The position numbers and the translations under genes are program-made. This document shows, piece by piece, positions 23,058-33,743 of a stretch of 64,000 bases of DNA (its first letter is position 1; each line of letters opens with the position of its first letter). The stretch is from Aquanectria penicillioides. Its lineage: Eukaryota; Ascomycota; Sordariomycetes; Hypocreales; Nectriaceae. The stretch lies in contig PYIU01000001.1 in the NCBI GenBank assembly GCA_003415625.1, positions 2,728,001 through 2,792,000 of the forward strand, given 5' to 3'. Below the pieces are notes generated by a model. It was not told where the DNA came from. It worked only from the letters and a program-made list of their open reading frames with translations, and ran no database searches.

Positions 23058-23999
23058 ATGGAGCTCGAAATAGTCGACTTTGAAGATGTGCGGTTGGATT
23101 TGGATACCGGCGTGCCGAAAAACTTCAACACCAATTTCCACACAGCTGCAGAAGCACCAGACCTCCCGATTCCTACCAACTTGCCCTCCTCATTCGGCAG
23201 ATGGCTTCCATTAATCTTGAGAACACGAGGCCTTTCGCCTGTGGCCTTACAGATCGTATCTCTCACACGGGCGCAGGTGCGCGTACTCATGCATGCCGCC
23301 GGTGCATCGATCCACTCACGGGTGCTGAATCGAGCATACGCGGAAGATCTTCAAGATGAAGTGCATCCTGCATTTTTAGGCCTGGAATTCCCTCAACAAG
23401 GCCTTTTCATGCGGCTTGACGCATGCTCTCCGAAAGATGGCACTCAGTCAATCCCCGGCCAAATGTCACTCCACTCTGTTGAAGACATTGTTCTACGACT
23501 TACAACATCTGCAAGGGCCTCCGGCACATATTCCAATATGATCAACAGCGATTCCCAGGAGCTCCGTATTTATTTCCTGCCATTTGAATCGAGAATGCAG
23601 ACCGAAAGAGAGTATCGAGTTTTCTGTCCCCCTGGGACTTTGCGGATCACCGGGGTGAGCCAGTATCAGTGGCACAAGCCCTGGATATTCGCCTCCGAAG
23701 ATGTCGAAGAGATGGAGTCAACTGCGCGAAAAATATGGGACAGGATACAAGGATTGCATGATAAAATCATTGCCGAGTTGAAAGACGTCGGGGCTGATGA
23801 GAACGATGATCTCCTTCGAACTCAGGGCTTCACATTCGATGTGCTCTATGATGAAGAGACAATAAAGTGCGAATTGATTGAGCTAAATACGTTTGGAGTG
23901 AGGAGTGCATGCGGATCGTGTCTTTTCCACTGGGTGAAAGATCGCGCTTTGCTCTATGGCACGGCTTCTGAGGTGACGCAATTTCGGGTTGTTCTCTAA
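23058..23999 (+). CDS. CDC123/D123-like ATP-grasp protein
   Basis: A single exon of 313 aa. The order of motifs parallels CDC123 (D123), an ATP-grasp-fold protein. GLFMRLDACSPKDG corresponds to the KLNWSSPKDA-type segment. DIVLRLTTS and RIYFLPFESRMQTEREYRVF correspond to the strand with the EFR-F metal/nucleotide region. LRITGVSQYQW corresponds to LIGISQRD, and FTFDV followed by CELIELNTFG corresponds to the FDVY...NPF active-site strands. CDC123 itself is an assembly chaperone of eIF2, but this divergent fungal subgroup is too different to assume that job; ATP-grasp enzymes typically ligate carboxylates to amines. The start at 23058 is the first ATG in frame. It lies beside a reductase and a methyltransferase gene. 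Confidence 0.75.
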   Translation: MELEIVDFEDVRLDLDTGVPKNFNTNFHTAAEAPDLPIPTNLPSSFGRWLPLILRTRGLSPVALQIVSLTRAQVRVLMHAAGASIHSRVLNRAYAEDLQDEVHPAFLGLEFPQQGLFMRLDACSPKDGTQSIPGQMSLHSVEDIVLRLTTSARASGTYSNMINSDSQELRIYFLPFESRMQTEREYRVFCPPGTLRITGVSQYQWHKPWIFASEDVEEMESTARKIWDRIQGLHDKIIAELKDVGADENDDLLRTQGFTFDVLYDEETIKCELIELNTFGVRSACGSCLFHWVKDRALLYGTASEVTQFRVVL

Positions 24000-24493
24000 C
24001 GGACACATCAACTCTCCATCTTGGAAAGCAAATGGTCTATAAGCCTATCATTTATTTTACTGAAATATCTTACAAAGAATATTGTTTGGATCATCCATCG
24101 ATTTTCCCGAAATTTACATGAACTTCAATTTTGCGATCAGCGAATGCTCCAAAATGCTGCAACTATGGTTATCATACTTCAGGAGACTCAAGTCGATTGT
24201 TCATTAGCACTCGGACGAGAAATCATGGATGATTAGGCGGCTACCTCAAGTTAATAGTAATTGGTAAAGACCAACTAAGCTATCAATCTGCATGCTTGTT
24301 GTTGTTCCTCAAGTTAGTAGCTGCAACATAAGCAATTGCGTAAGCTTTACTTTTTTGTTTGTTAGCGGTTCACATTTCGACAAAAGAAAATCGGTGTCGC
24401 TACAAAGAGGCAGAACGCGATTCGCACTCTAACAAAGGAAAACTGATATCTCAGGAGATGAAAAACTAGGATCCCAGTAGCTTAGCGACGAGC

Positions 24494-24910
24494 TCAACGG
24501 GTTCGGCGGGGCTCATAGGCTTCACGGAAACAAGTAAAGTACTCCCAGGTCTCCATACCGTCTCGGGTGATCTCAGCGAGCTCTCTAATAACTTCACTGC
24601 GGCGGTTAAGGGCATCACATCTAACATCTCGCAGTTGACGACACTCAACACATTCGAGATGCTCAACATGGCTGACCCTGCGGCATTCCATCCCTTGGTC
24701 TGCGTAGCCCTCGTTGTTGCAAGTATGCTCGGGGTGGTCGGTCTGGTTTCGGTTGCGGGACATGGTTGCTGGCGAGTGCGAAAGAATCTGCATTGATTCA
24801 TCATAATAGTTCATTTTGACTGTCCATCTGTTCTGGGGAACATCCCTACTTCGAAGCAGGAAGTGTTCTGACGGTGCGCATGTGTAGTCTCTCAGCCATA
24901 ATTCTGACAT
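24494..24910 (-). CDS. Hypothetical small Cys-containing protein
   Basis: A 138-codon open frame starts at 24910. Its second half is polar and contains HTCNNEGYADQGMEC and EHLECVECRQLRDVRC, paired cysteines that could bind a metal, then a charged helix and WEYFTCFREAYEPRRTR at the end. No signal peptide or membrane helix is seen and I do not recognise the family. An internal start at 24814 would leave the Cys-rich part intact. It converges with the CDC123-like gene. Reality as a gene is uncertain. Confidence 0.4.
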   Translation of the reverse strand: MSELWLRDYTCAPSEHFLLRSRDVPQNRWTVKMNYYDESMQILSHSPATMSRNRNQTDHPEHTCNNEGYADQGMECRRVSHVEHLECVECRQLRDVRCDALNRRSEVIRELAEITRDGMETWEYFTCFREAYEPRRTR

Positions 24911-25953
24911 AAGGAACGAGTTTCAAAGGAAAGAGTCATGTTACAAGGTTTCCCCCACATTATCTCTTGGTTCTCGCCAATCTTTAGTCTAGTTGTTGTC
25001 CGATGGCGTCTACCATCTTAGCGATATTCCATTCTTTTCTGGAACATTTCGTAGCCGTATCGCTTCCATTCAATCCCTAGCACCATGAGCTTGCATTTTT
25101 GTTCTAAAATGTTCGAACTTCTCAATAAATCAGTACACATGATCAAGATTATACAAATAACGAATATTCATCTAGATTCGCTAGCATCAAGGATGTTGAT
25201 TCATCACTGCATAATACGTATCGTCTGCAGATGGAATGAATCAAAGTATTCTAAATTACTTTTTAAAAAAAAATGAGAAACAAGCGACTTTTAGTGGGGT
25301 ATTATAGTGGTTTTAGAGTCCGACAACACAGGGCATTGCTGTTCCTTGTGAAGAAGAAGTCCCTAGAGGAGCTACGATTAGGTGTGCTCGAGGCCCAATA
25401 TCTCATTTTAATGTTCTGGAGACTTTAATTTAAAGTTTTTCTTCGAGAGTGAATGTCGTCAATTCATTCAGACAACACACATTACTCTTGCATTTATAAA
25501 ATTTAGTAGTAAAATAAAGTGATTAACCTTGCACGTCAATGAAATAATGTACCATATACTTTTGAATATGCTCAATTTAAGCGACTTCCCGGGATGCGTT
25601 CAAACCCCAAGACAATATACAATGTTGCAAATTGACCCCCAGCCTTCAAACAGACCTAGTTCTACTATGGGTTATGTGTGGTTAGATCAAAAGCACACTA
25701 CAAGGTGCAATTTTCTCCTGATGCGAATATGTGCAGATTCATGTAGGTAATAGGGAATACCTCTGTAATTTTCAAGATAAACCCTTAGCCGAGAATGTCG
25801 TGATATCACCCACAGCGCGCAATTCAATTTTTACCCATTGGATTGTTATTCATTGACTAAGATAACAATTCTAGCTTAGCAGGAAGATATTGTCGTTCGT
25901 ATTAATCTAAAAGAAAAGCCAACCATCTATTCTCCGTATTCTCTATCAGGTTC
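24911..25953. other. AT-rich intergenic region
   Basis: About 1 kb, noticeably AT-rich with short A/T runs. No frame of interest is seen on either strand. Confidence 0.5.
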
Positions 25954-27329
25954 CTATAGACGCGACACAGGCTTGTTTGCCATTCTAGATTTTGCCATGA
26001 ACTGGGAAATCAATGACTTGATAGTCTCTTTGCGACCTGCCAAATAGTCAATACTAGAAAGATCAACGGTTGGCCACAGAGGCCATGATGATTGCTCAAT
26101 ATCTGTCATTCTTTCCCAAACTAGTTCCGTTTTTCTCTCTTCAAATTCAAATCTGCAGCCTGTGACCAAATAAAGCCTCGCCGCATGCCATTGCTTGTCT
26201 GACTTCCAGTCGTCATTGATCCATACCAACTCAGGATATCCCTCCTCTTGGCTCCGCAACTTGGCAGTGTTGTTGAAGAAGGTCTCCATGGAGCGCTGAT
26301 GTTTGGCGCCAGCGACAGCATGGACACATCCATTGGACCCAAACGCAACGTGAACTATCAATCGATTAACAACAACATCTACTGGAACTTCGTCGAATCT
26401 CGCTAAACTTGGATCTGAGAGGTAGGTTGAACACGCTAACTTGGTCGGAGGACTGGTAAGCACAGCGGCCATCCAACTAGTTCCTGGACTTGAGCCTGGG
26501 ATTTCAAAGAATGGAGACGGGTTTGAGATGGCTGGACCAATAAACGAGGGCCGGAAAATAAGTAACTTTTCGACAGCCTGGGCATCTTTAAAAAGATCCA
26601 AGATCAGACGCTCGGTCAAATGCTTGCAGTATGTGTACGACGTGGGGTGCATAACAAATTCGTACTCGGGGGTCGATCCAAACGCATTTAGGTCAGAGAG
26701 TTCAGCTGCCGCAGATACTGAATCATCGCTTCGGATGGGATTTATGTCCTCTTTAATTGATGCATTAAACCCTGAGATTGATCCATCACTCATTTCTCGA
26801 AGGAATATGCTAGAATATGCCGTCGAGATGTAGACGAACTGGGTCAAGTTGGAACATCCGAGTGCCATTTTAGCCAATTCCAGTGAAGGGTGAACAATTT
26901 GCGGTGCAATTTTGGCCAAGGTTTTGCGGAGATTGATTGTTGAAGCACCGTGGACGAAAATGGAAACGTTGTCTTGAATCATCTTGATCTCTTCCGCATC
27001 TAGCCCACACTGAGGATGAGTAATATCTCCATCAAGAATGACTAGCTTGTTGGATTTTTGAAGTGCTTGGACCATGTCTGAGGGCAAGTATTTGCGCCAT
27101 ATGTCCCACAGGCGGCTATGTAAAACTTTAGCCCAAATCATCCCGAGGAATTGGTTGTCATTATGAAGTACCTTTCCCCTCCTCGTGCAAGAGCATATAC
27201 TCGAGTGACGGGAGTGTCAAGCACTAACCGGCTAATGTAAGCCGTACCCAGCATTCCCGTTGCACCTGTGACGAATACAAGGCGATTTCGGTAAAAATCT
27301 ACCAGGGTCTGGTGTGGTTGTTTAGACAT
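25954..27329 (-). CDS. Stand-alone thioester/fatty-acyl reductase (NAD_binding_4, male-sterility type)
   Basis: Two exons, 27329-27172 and 27115-25954, with a 56-bp intron (GTACTT..TAG), encode 439 aa. A Rossmann dinucleotide motif TGATGMLG sits at residues 21-28. Then come ARGG, LDGDITHPQCGLD, SIFVHGASTINL, FVYISTAYS, the catalytic YTYCK (Y-x3-K), LLIFRPSFIGPAISNP and PVDVVVNRLIVH. These are the marks of the reductase domain that ends Lys2-like enzymes, carboxylic acid reductases and some NRPS, where it reduces a carrier-bound thioester to an aldehyde. Here it is not fused to an adenylation or carrier domain, so it probably acts on an acyl-CoA or on a carrier in trans. It looks intact. The upstream in-frame ATG at 27395 is less likely because the domain would normally begin near the chosen start. 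Confidence 0.87.
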
Positions 27330-28540
27330 GGCTGGTTTGTGATACCTTTGAAAGAGAATTCTTTTGATGAGAATGTCCAAAAGGCTCCGTTTCAAGCCTC
27401 ATGATGGGATATATATGAGATAATTTTGGCCCACATACATATGCCGTTTTAAAATCCCGACATTCAGTTTGGGCTAGATGGCATAAGCTGATCGCTTATG
27501 CGGCCTCCAGGCAAACAGCCAGCCATCTTTTACTAGCCTAGTCTTCAACGAGGACTGGTTTAGGGCGGCTAGGCCTATTCATTCTTGGCTTCAGATGGGT
27601 GGTTCCAATAAGCCTCAGGACATTGAACTCGCCAGAGATATCGCTCTCCTGTCAGACGCTGTCAGATTCAACAGGGCTGGTTCATTGGAGGTGCAGAGTC
27701 CGGTGGCTTGAGAAACTAGTTGTCTACGTGGCACCAAAAGCGGGTCAACGTCTTTGTTGACTCCTTTGTGGCTGTGACTACACCCGGAGGCCCCGTAATA
27801 TTGACTACATTTGACAATTTGCACTGGGGAGAGATTCGCTTCTCTGATATGAGATACGAGATTTATCGGCACTTGTTAAAATCTAACACCTAGCTCTAAG
27901 CATACTCGTCAATTTTGCATCTACTGACCGACCCAGACAGGGGCCAACCTTGAATGCGCGGATGAAGTCAGGTTCAAGATGGATGTAGTAGAGGGTTCTA
28001 TTGTAGAATAGCACCAAGTAGAACATGCCCTAGGCTCTGCCGACAACCCGAGAAATGCCCCTGGTACCGGTACTGAAAAGTGAGGGGTGCGCCACTTTCA
28101 TTCCTCCTCAAGGCTGCAGAACGTGGCTCACCTGACTGACAGATTGTGTTGCCTACAGGAATCCCGATAAGAGCTGAAGTGCACCCCTGTCACTAGCTCG
28201 AGGTGTAGTCCACTTTCAACTGAAAACGTGCATTGTCAATACACTCTACTGGTCTCTTGGTGAATTATCTATGACCCATCCCAGGAAGATTTCTATCCTT
28301 GAAAACCCAATCCTAGCTTATCATAGCCATATTCTGACCCACTACGACCTTGTGAAGATAGAGGTCACAACTTGATTCTTCCAATTTCCAAAGTCTTATC
28401 ATTGGAAAGCTTTGACGAGTGTAAAGTGTCTTATTTGTTTCTTCACTTCTAGTGGTACGGTGCCTGTAGTCATGTGGCTCATGCCCAGTCCTCGCCGATT
28501 AGCTGATGATTCATTTTCCTACAGTAGTAGACCACCAAGA
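27330..28540. other. Intergenic, no gene seen
   Basis: About 1.2 kb between the kinesin stop and the reductase start. A minus-strand frame at 27872-27615 has no recognisable motif. It probably contains the reductase promoter. Confidence 0.5.
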
Positions 28541-29875
28541 TCACATAGCCCCGACTAAGCTTGCATATTTGAGAGAATTGAGTGTCGCTGCATAATGTTC
28601 CGTCGCTGGTGAGACTGTGACAATGATATTGGAGTTCCCATTTCTGGTACTCATGAAATGATCGCGCAGTACCATGGTCAGGGTTGATGACCGGAACGGA
28701 ATTCTCTTTTGACGTTGAGACCAAGCTCTCATGACCTCCTTCAATGCAAGCAAGTCAGTGTTGATTTGTCGGCCTTCTTGACGCTCTTGAGGAGTCTGCT
28801 TCGAGGATTGCGGCCGAGCTCCATTCCCCTCATAATACTCAGCACCAGCAAGATCCACGAACACCATCTTGGCCCCTAAGCATGGGAAGATACTAGTCTT
28901 AAGAATTGCCTCAATCTCTTGTTCTGCGGCGGTAACTCGAGATTCATATAGCGATTTCTCTGCCTCAGCTGCGTCAATCCGTTCTTGATTTCTCTGGTAG
29001 TTAGGGTTAGGCGCCCATCCTCCATCCGCTGTTTGTATGAAGCCCTTGGTATCCTCTTCGATGCTAATATCAATAGCACGTTTCCCCACAGGGACAAGCT
29101 CAGACTGTCGGTCAAGCAGGGCTTTTCGCGAATCTACCAACGATTGGCTGACAATCTCTAATTCAAGTACTGCATGAGTCCTGGAGCTTTGGTCGTGGAC
29201 GCTTGATGAGCCTGTTGCACGCCTGCCGAGAGCTTGGACAAGTTCTCGTTGGAAAATTTCGAAATTCCAGCAGGGCCGCTGAGCTATGGAGCAAACTCGG
29301 ACTTTTCCCCCTTCAAGAATCTCGGTTTCTCCTCGAACATGGACTTTGCCGTCGGGTCCTTCCCGAATGTGGCATTGAGCGCAGTTGTTGAGAAGATCAA
29401 ATGCTGATTTTCTACGCAACTCGAACAAGCTAAACCCGATGCCGAGCTCATGTCCTTTATTTTCTTTGTTGAGCAAATGTAGTGCGTCAAAGAGCTCTCT
29501 AGCTGCTGCAAGACACAATCCCAGCTCTTGTCTGTCTTGAAAATCATAGCCCAAGATCGTATGCGTCTTGCCACTGCCGGAATGGCCGTATGCAAAAAAG
29601 CTGCAGTTCTCGCCACGCAAGACCTTGGAGACGCTAGGCGCTACCACGGCATTATAAACCTTGATGTTATGATCTTCCGGCTCAAAGTTGGTGTGGAATG
29701 CTGACGGACTCTTCCATGGACGAACTTCGGTAGACCCTGGGCGCTGGATTGACACCGAAGACAAGGGATGAGCACCTGACACCGTCTTGCGATCAATTTC
29801 TGATTGTGATTGTGAAAGTGGTCGCCATCGAATAAACACATTGATGGGACCTATTTTTGGAGAAACGCTGTTCAT
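28541..29875 (-). CDS. Motor-domain-only kinesin-like protein
   Basis: A single exon of 444 aa that is almost entirely a kinesin motor. The P-loop GHSGSGKTHT lies at 97-106, switch I QSSRTH at 229-234 and switch II DLAGAE at 341-346. Late motor motifs INTDLLALKEV, IPFRSSTLTMVLRD and LNSLKYAS follow. Between switch I and switch II there is an insertion of about 90 residues (about 245-335), part of it Glu/Ala/Arg-rich and likely coiled coil, which is not found in standard motors. There is no long stalk or cargo tail. The protein stops right after the motor, so it may depolymerise or bind microtubules rather than carry cargo, or be a divergent accessory copy. The nucleotide-binding residues are intact. 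Confidence 0.85.
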   Translation of the reverse strand: MNSVSPKIGPINVFIRWRPLSQSQSEIDRKTVSGAHPLSSVSIQRPGSTEVRPWKSPSAFHTNFEPEDHNIKVYNAVVAPSVSKVLRGENCSFFAYGHSGSGKTHTILGYDFQDRQELGLCLAAARELFDALHLLNKENKGHELGIGFSLFELRRKSAFDLLNNCAQCHIREGPDGKVHVRGETEILEGGKVRVCSIAQRPCWNFEIFQRELVQALGRRATGSSSVHDQSSRTHAVLELEIVSQSLVDSRKALLDRQSELVPVGKRAIDISIEEDTKGFIQTADGGWAPNPNYQRNQERIDAAEAEKSLYESRVTAAEQEIEAILKTSIFPCLGAKMVFVDLAGAEYYEGNGARPQSSKQTPQERQEGRQINTDLLALKEVMRAWSQRQKRIPFRSSTLTMVLRDHFMSTRNGNSNIIVTVSPATEHYAATLNSLKYASLVGAM

Positions 29876-30547
29876 TTTAAGAATCTGGTAATTTAAAGAA
29901 AAAAGCCAACAAGTAAGACAATTTGTTGATTCAACTACAAAATTTCCGCCTTCTGAATGCCTGGCAGCGGTTATGTAGCAAAGTTAATTTTGCTGCCTAG
30001 CGAATCGATCACGAATCGTTGAAACTCAACCTATCTCGTATTCCACACACCGCCCTCCGTCCGAACCTATCATCTCAACCTATCATTGCATGTTCCCCGC
30101 GCGCAAAAGGGTCACCTAGGCAACGGGAAATGAATGATTCGAGGCAGCCTGTAGAGGCGGAAAGGCCGTATTGGTGACTCGGCTACCGGCGGGAGCACAG
30201 AGCAACTAGTCGCTCTATGGCCTAGCGTCTTCTCCAAATACTCTTTAGCGAAGGCTTCAACAAGGCATCAGCATTGCCAAGGCCTCACCTCACAACTTTG
30301 CTAGGTTTTGACACCAGCGATTGCCGTGTGCCAAGATTCCCAATTAGCAAGATGACAACAAATAATTCCATTTTGAATTTCTTTCTTGACTTTAGACACG
30401 TAGTAGATAGCCGAGATACAATGTGCATCCACCAGCCGCCAATTAGAATTCGTTCACCACCTTGAATCTTGCCATTCAAACCTCGATTTCATGCATTGGT
30501 GTTGAACCGCCATTTTAACCGTCCCATTGCGATCGATCAACCAAACC
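29876..30547. other. Intergenic, no gene seen
   Basis: About 0.7 kb upstream of the kinesin gene and downstream of the O-methyltransferase stop. No supportable coding frame is seen. Confidence 0.5.
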
Positions 30548-31213
30548 TTAGTCCACAATAGCCATAATAAAGCCATCAAATGCATCCTCAGGCCCTTCTT
30601 CATAGTAAGACACCATCGGTACAAGTGTGGCCGTTACTCTTTCATCCCTTCCAATTTGTGTCACCAGTGACTCTTGGGCTTCCTCTGTTGCTCCAGCGTC
30701 TATCAGTGCCCTCACCACGTTATCGACATAGATTAGTCCCTTGGGTCTTGTCAGTTTAACTGCCCAGTCAAAGTAATCCCATTGTTCGCCCCAGGCAGCG
30801 TCAATGAAGACCACGTCGAATTTTCTACCCTCTTGGGCCAGTTTGGGTAGGACATCTAGAGCGGCACCAAGGATTATCTCAACATCAAGGCCCTTGGTGT
30901 TCTCATGTGCGACTTCCTTATGCTTGGGGTCAATCTCGATGCTGGTCACTTTGGCGCCCGACGCGGCGAACCAAATGGTGCCGTATCCTCCCAGAGTTCC
31001 GATTTCCAGTACGGACTTGGCACCCATCAGCTTGCATTGGATGGCAAGAAACTGGCCCTGGAGAGGTGAGACAGTAATTCGAGGCAGCCCATTTTTGTCC
31101 GAGTTCTCAACTGCATGATCAAGACTGGCATTTTTCGGCAAGAGACTAGACTTTGCAAGATTTTCGATGGCCACGACAGATTGAAGTCTGTCTTTGAAAG
31201 AGGGTTCATTCAT
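30548..31213 (-). CDS. O-methyltransferase, caffeoyl-CoA-type (Methyltransf_3)
   Basis: A single exon of 221 aa, the usual length for this family. The SAM-binding motif I is VLEIGTLGGYGTIWFA, followed by the acidic SIEIDPKH strand. The metal/SAM Asp strand is FDVVFIDAAWG, and GLIYVDNVV is the late metal-binding Asp-Asn pair. Members methylate catechol-like hydroxyls using a divalent cation in the cytosol; in fungi many tailor secondary metabolites. The substrate is unknown. It lies between the kinesin and the sugar transporter, all on the minus strand, about 3.2 kb from the reductase. Confidence 0.9.
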   Translation of the reverse strand: MNEPSFKDRLQSVVAIENLAKSSLLPKNASLDHAVENSDKNGLPRITVSPLQGQFLAIQCKLMGAKSVLEIGTLGGYGTIWFAASGAKVTSIEIDPKHKEVAHENTKGLDVEIILGAALDVLPKLAQEGRKFDVVFIDAAWGEQWDYFDWAVKLTRPKGLIYVDNVVRALIDAGATEEAQESLVTQIGRDERVTATLVPMVSYYEEGPEDAFDGFIMAIVD

Positions 31214-31743
31214 ATTGGTAGTGGTATTGAACTAAAATATTGGAAATGAAGATGCCATTGCCGTGATAATGGGCAAGATCCGTTGAATATAAATTGCAGT
31301 AGAGAAGTCTGCTCGGGTTTCTCGGCCGAAGTGCCGAAGACTCCGCCCGGATTCACGGCTCAGCACAGCAACATCCATAGGTTGTTTGTTTTTCGTATTC
31401 TCCATTAATGCGTTGAGCTTCAATACTTGCTTGAAATTTGTAGTGTTGAATTGTGAGACGCCGGGGTTCTTACGCGAGGGTTCTTTAGGATCACTTATGG
31501 GATGCAAAGAATTCAGAATCATTCGATCATGATGTGGTAGCATCACCACTCTACAGGAAGTTTCAACTGATCATGTTGTTGGCGCAAGAGAATAAAACGC
31601 ATCTGTTAATTACATGGGTGTACGGATACATATGGGGTCTTCGGAGACTAGATTATCGTCCAAGCTTATATTTGACTGCCCCGCGAATTCTCCAACAAAT
31701 GCTAGAAGAAACATAAGAGCCAGGATCGAGGGCTAGAACCCCG
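31214..31743. other. Intergenic, no gene seen
   Basis: About 0.5 kb between the transporter stop and the methyltransferase start. It presumably holds the methyltransferase promoter. Confidence 0.5.
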
Positions 31744-33743
31744 CTAGTGCTTATGAGAAACAGAAACATCCTCGTCTTGCGGAGTCTTTATCTTGGCCAT
31801 ATCCATATTCTGATGAGCAAATTCTAGTGAACCCTCATGTTAGCACACCAATTCTAGCTGAAAGATACGCTACTTGTTTCAAACTTACGATCAACCTTGG
31901 TATACTTGAACATCCTTGCTGAAACACGGTTATCAAATAGGAGATCGATTTCGGCAAAGGTGCGGTCTTTGGTCTCTGGGAGGCGGAACCAGCACCAAAT
32001 GTTGCAAAGCAGATTAGTGCCTGCATAAAAAAGGGCAGCTTTGGCTCCCCAATTCCAGGCTAAGATCTTGTTAGCCCGTATTCTCTTTATGAATGTCTTT
32101 CGTTGTTCAGTCTTTCAGAACGAAAAGGCAATACACTCACACTGAGCTGAAAGCATGCGAGGCGTGACGGAGTTGTGGAAGATTCCAGTTAGGTTGTAAA
32201 CAAATCGCCCAATGACAATCGTCTTATATCGAAGTCTGCCGGAAGGTGTTTCGGCCACAATCGGGTAGCACGCGGGTCCTATCGTGATCATGTTGCATAG
32301 GGTTGAGATGACGAGCAGAATACCAATGGCAAGGTGGGCTTTCTTGCTTTCAACCCAGCCAAGGCCGCCAATAACCAAAAGAATGATGAACATGAATGTC
32401 ATACCACCCATGTAGATTGTGGCGCGACCAAGATGAGGGAAGAGGAACCAGCAAATAATTCCGCCGATGATGTAACAGGCAGAAAGAGAAATGTTAATAT
32501 CGAAGGCTTGAAGTTCGGAAAATCCAGCTGCTTGGAGGAAGACGACCGAGTACCCGAGGATGGCATTACCGCAAAGGATCTGAGCGGCCCAAACAACGCA
32601 GTTCTATATATTAGGCCCAACATTAGTATCGATGTTTCAAGAGGTGAGATAAAGGGTACTAACAATTTCGGTTCGTCGCAAATTGGTGCCCTGGAAGCAC
32701 TCCCAATAAGTCGAGTTTTCGCTCTCTGCCCTTTCCAGGGAAGTCGTGTGCCTAATGTTTGCAAGAGTAGATTCAACAACCTGCTCTTTGTCAGGAGTAT
32801 CTTGGCGGAGGCGCATCAAACTCTTCCTTGCAACGTCAATCTTGTCCCTTCTAACTGCATTCCAAGGCGATTCTGGGGCGAGATATGCGCCGATGAGGAG
32901 CGGAATGGGCCAAATCCACTGGAGAGCAAATGGCAACCTCCAACCAAGATTGCCCTCAATACTGGCTACAGCTCGAACAACGCCGGATGAAAGAAGGATT
33001 CCAGCGCCCCAGCACATGCAAACATATGCGGTAACGTAAGGTCTGAGCACCGTGGGGACTACTTCGGAAGCATACGTCGTGGAGAGGGTCTGGGAAGAAA
33101 GTCAACAATGCCTGGCCACAAGGCAGTGTAGGTTTTTCAAGAGTATGAACTGAACCTACCTGGAAAACACCCCATGATACACCACACATTGCCTCACCAA
33201 ATGCCAAGACAGGTAGGGAAGGAGCAAAGACGGGGATGAAAATCATGACGGCCATCCAACCCATGAAGAACATCATTGTTCTTCGAGAACCGTAGCGATC
33301 CTGGGCGAAGCCATTGACCACGAGTCCAAATAGCTGACCAACTAGAGCTGAGTTGGTAAGGCCAGACTGCCACGCAGCAGTAATAATATTCTCCCCTGTA
33401 TCGGGGTCCTCGACACCGAAACGATTCTTGAACTGAGTCTGGCCATAGAAAGAAGTGATCTGGGAGGATTCGGGTTAGATGATACGAATCAGCCTGACCA
33501 CATGTCAAAGAGACAACTGACAATGACCAGATCATAGCCTTCCATGATCAGACTGGTGGACAAGAACATTGCCCAAAACACCGCCTTTTTATACTTGGTC
33601 ACGGCTTGTCGAACGGTGAGCTGGCGGTCAGCAGCATCTCCCTCCTGAGCCTGATGAATGAGCTCGACGACATCATCATTACTTAGGTCGAAGCCCTTGA
33701 GTTCACGCTCTGTCGGGACGACTCTATTGCTTTCGGGCACCAT
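31744..33743 (-). CDS. MFS sugar transporter, alpha-glucoside permease (MAL) type
   Basis: Six exons, 33743-33522, 33459-33160, 33089-32664, 32603-32141, 32059-31889 and 31823-31744, total exactly 1662 nt (553 aa). The introns are 62, 70, 60, 81 and 65 bp. Family marks are YDLVIITSFYGQ near helix 1, DRYGSRRTMM in the loop 2-3 signature, GVFQTLSTTYASEVVPTVLR, ALQWIWPIPLLIGAYLAPESPW before the central loop, and a PETKDRTFAEIDLLF signature after helix 12. Fungal members import maltose, related glucosides or other oligosaccharides by proton symport at the plasma membrane. It is transcribed in the same direction as the GH127 gene 1 kb upstream, suggesting joint use of an arabinose-containing sugar. 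The gene is intact, in contrast with the decayed relative at 51.3 kb. Confidence 0.92.
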
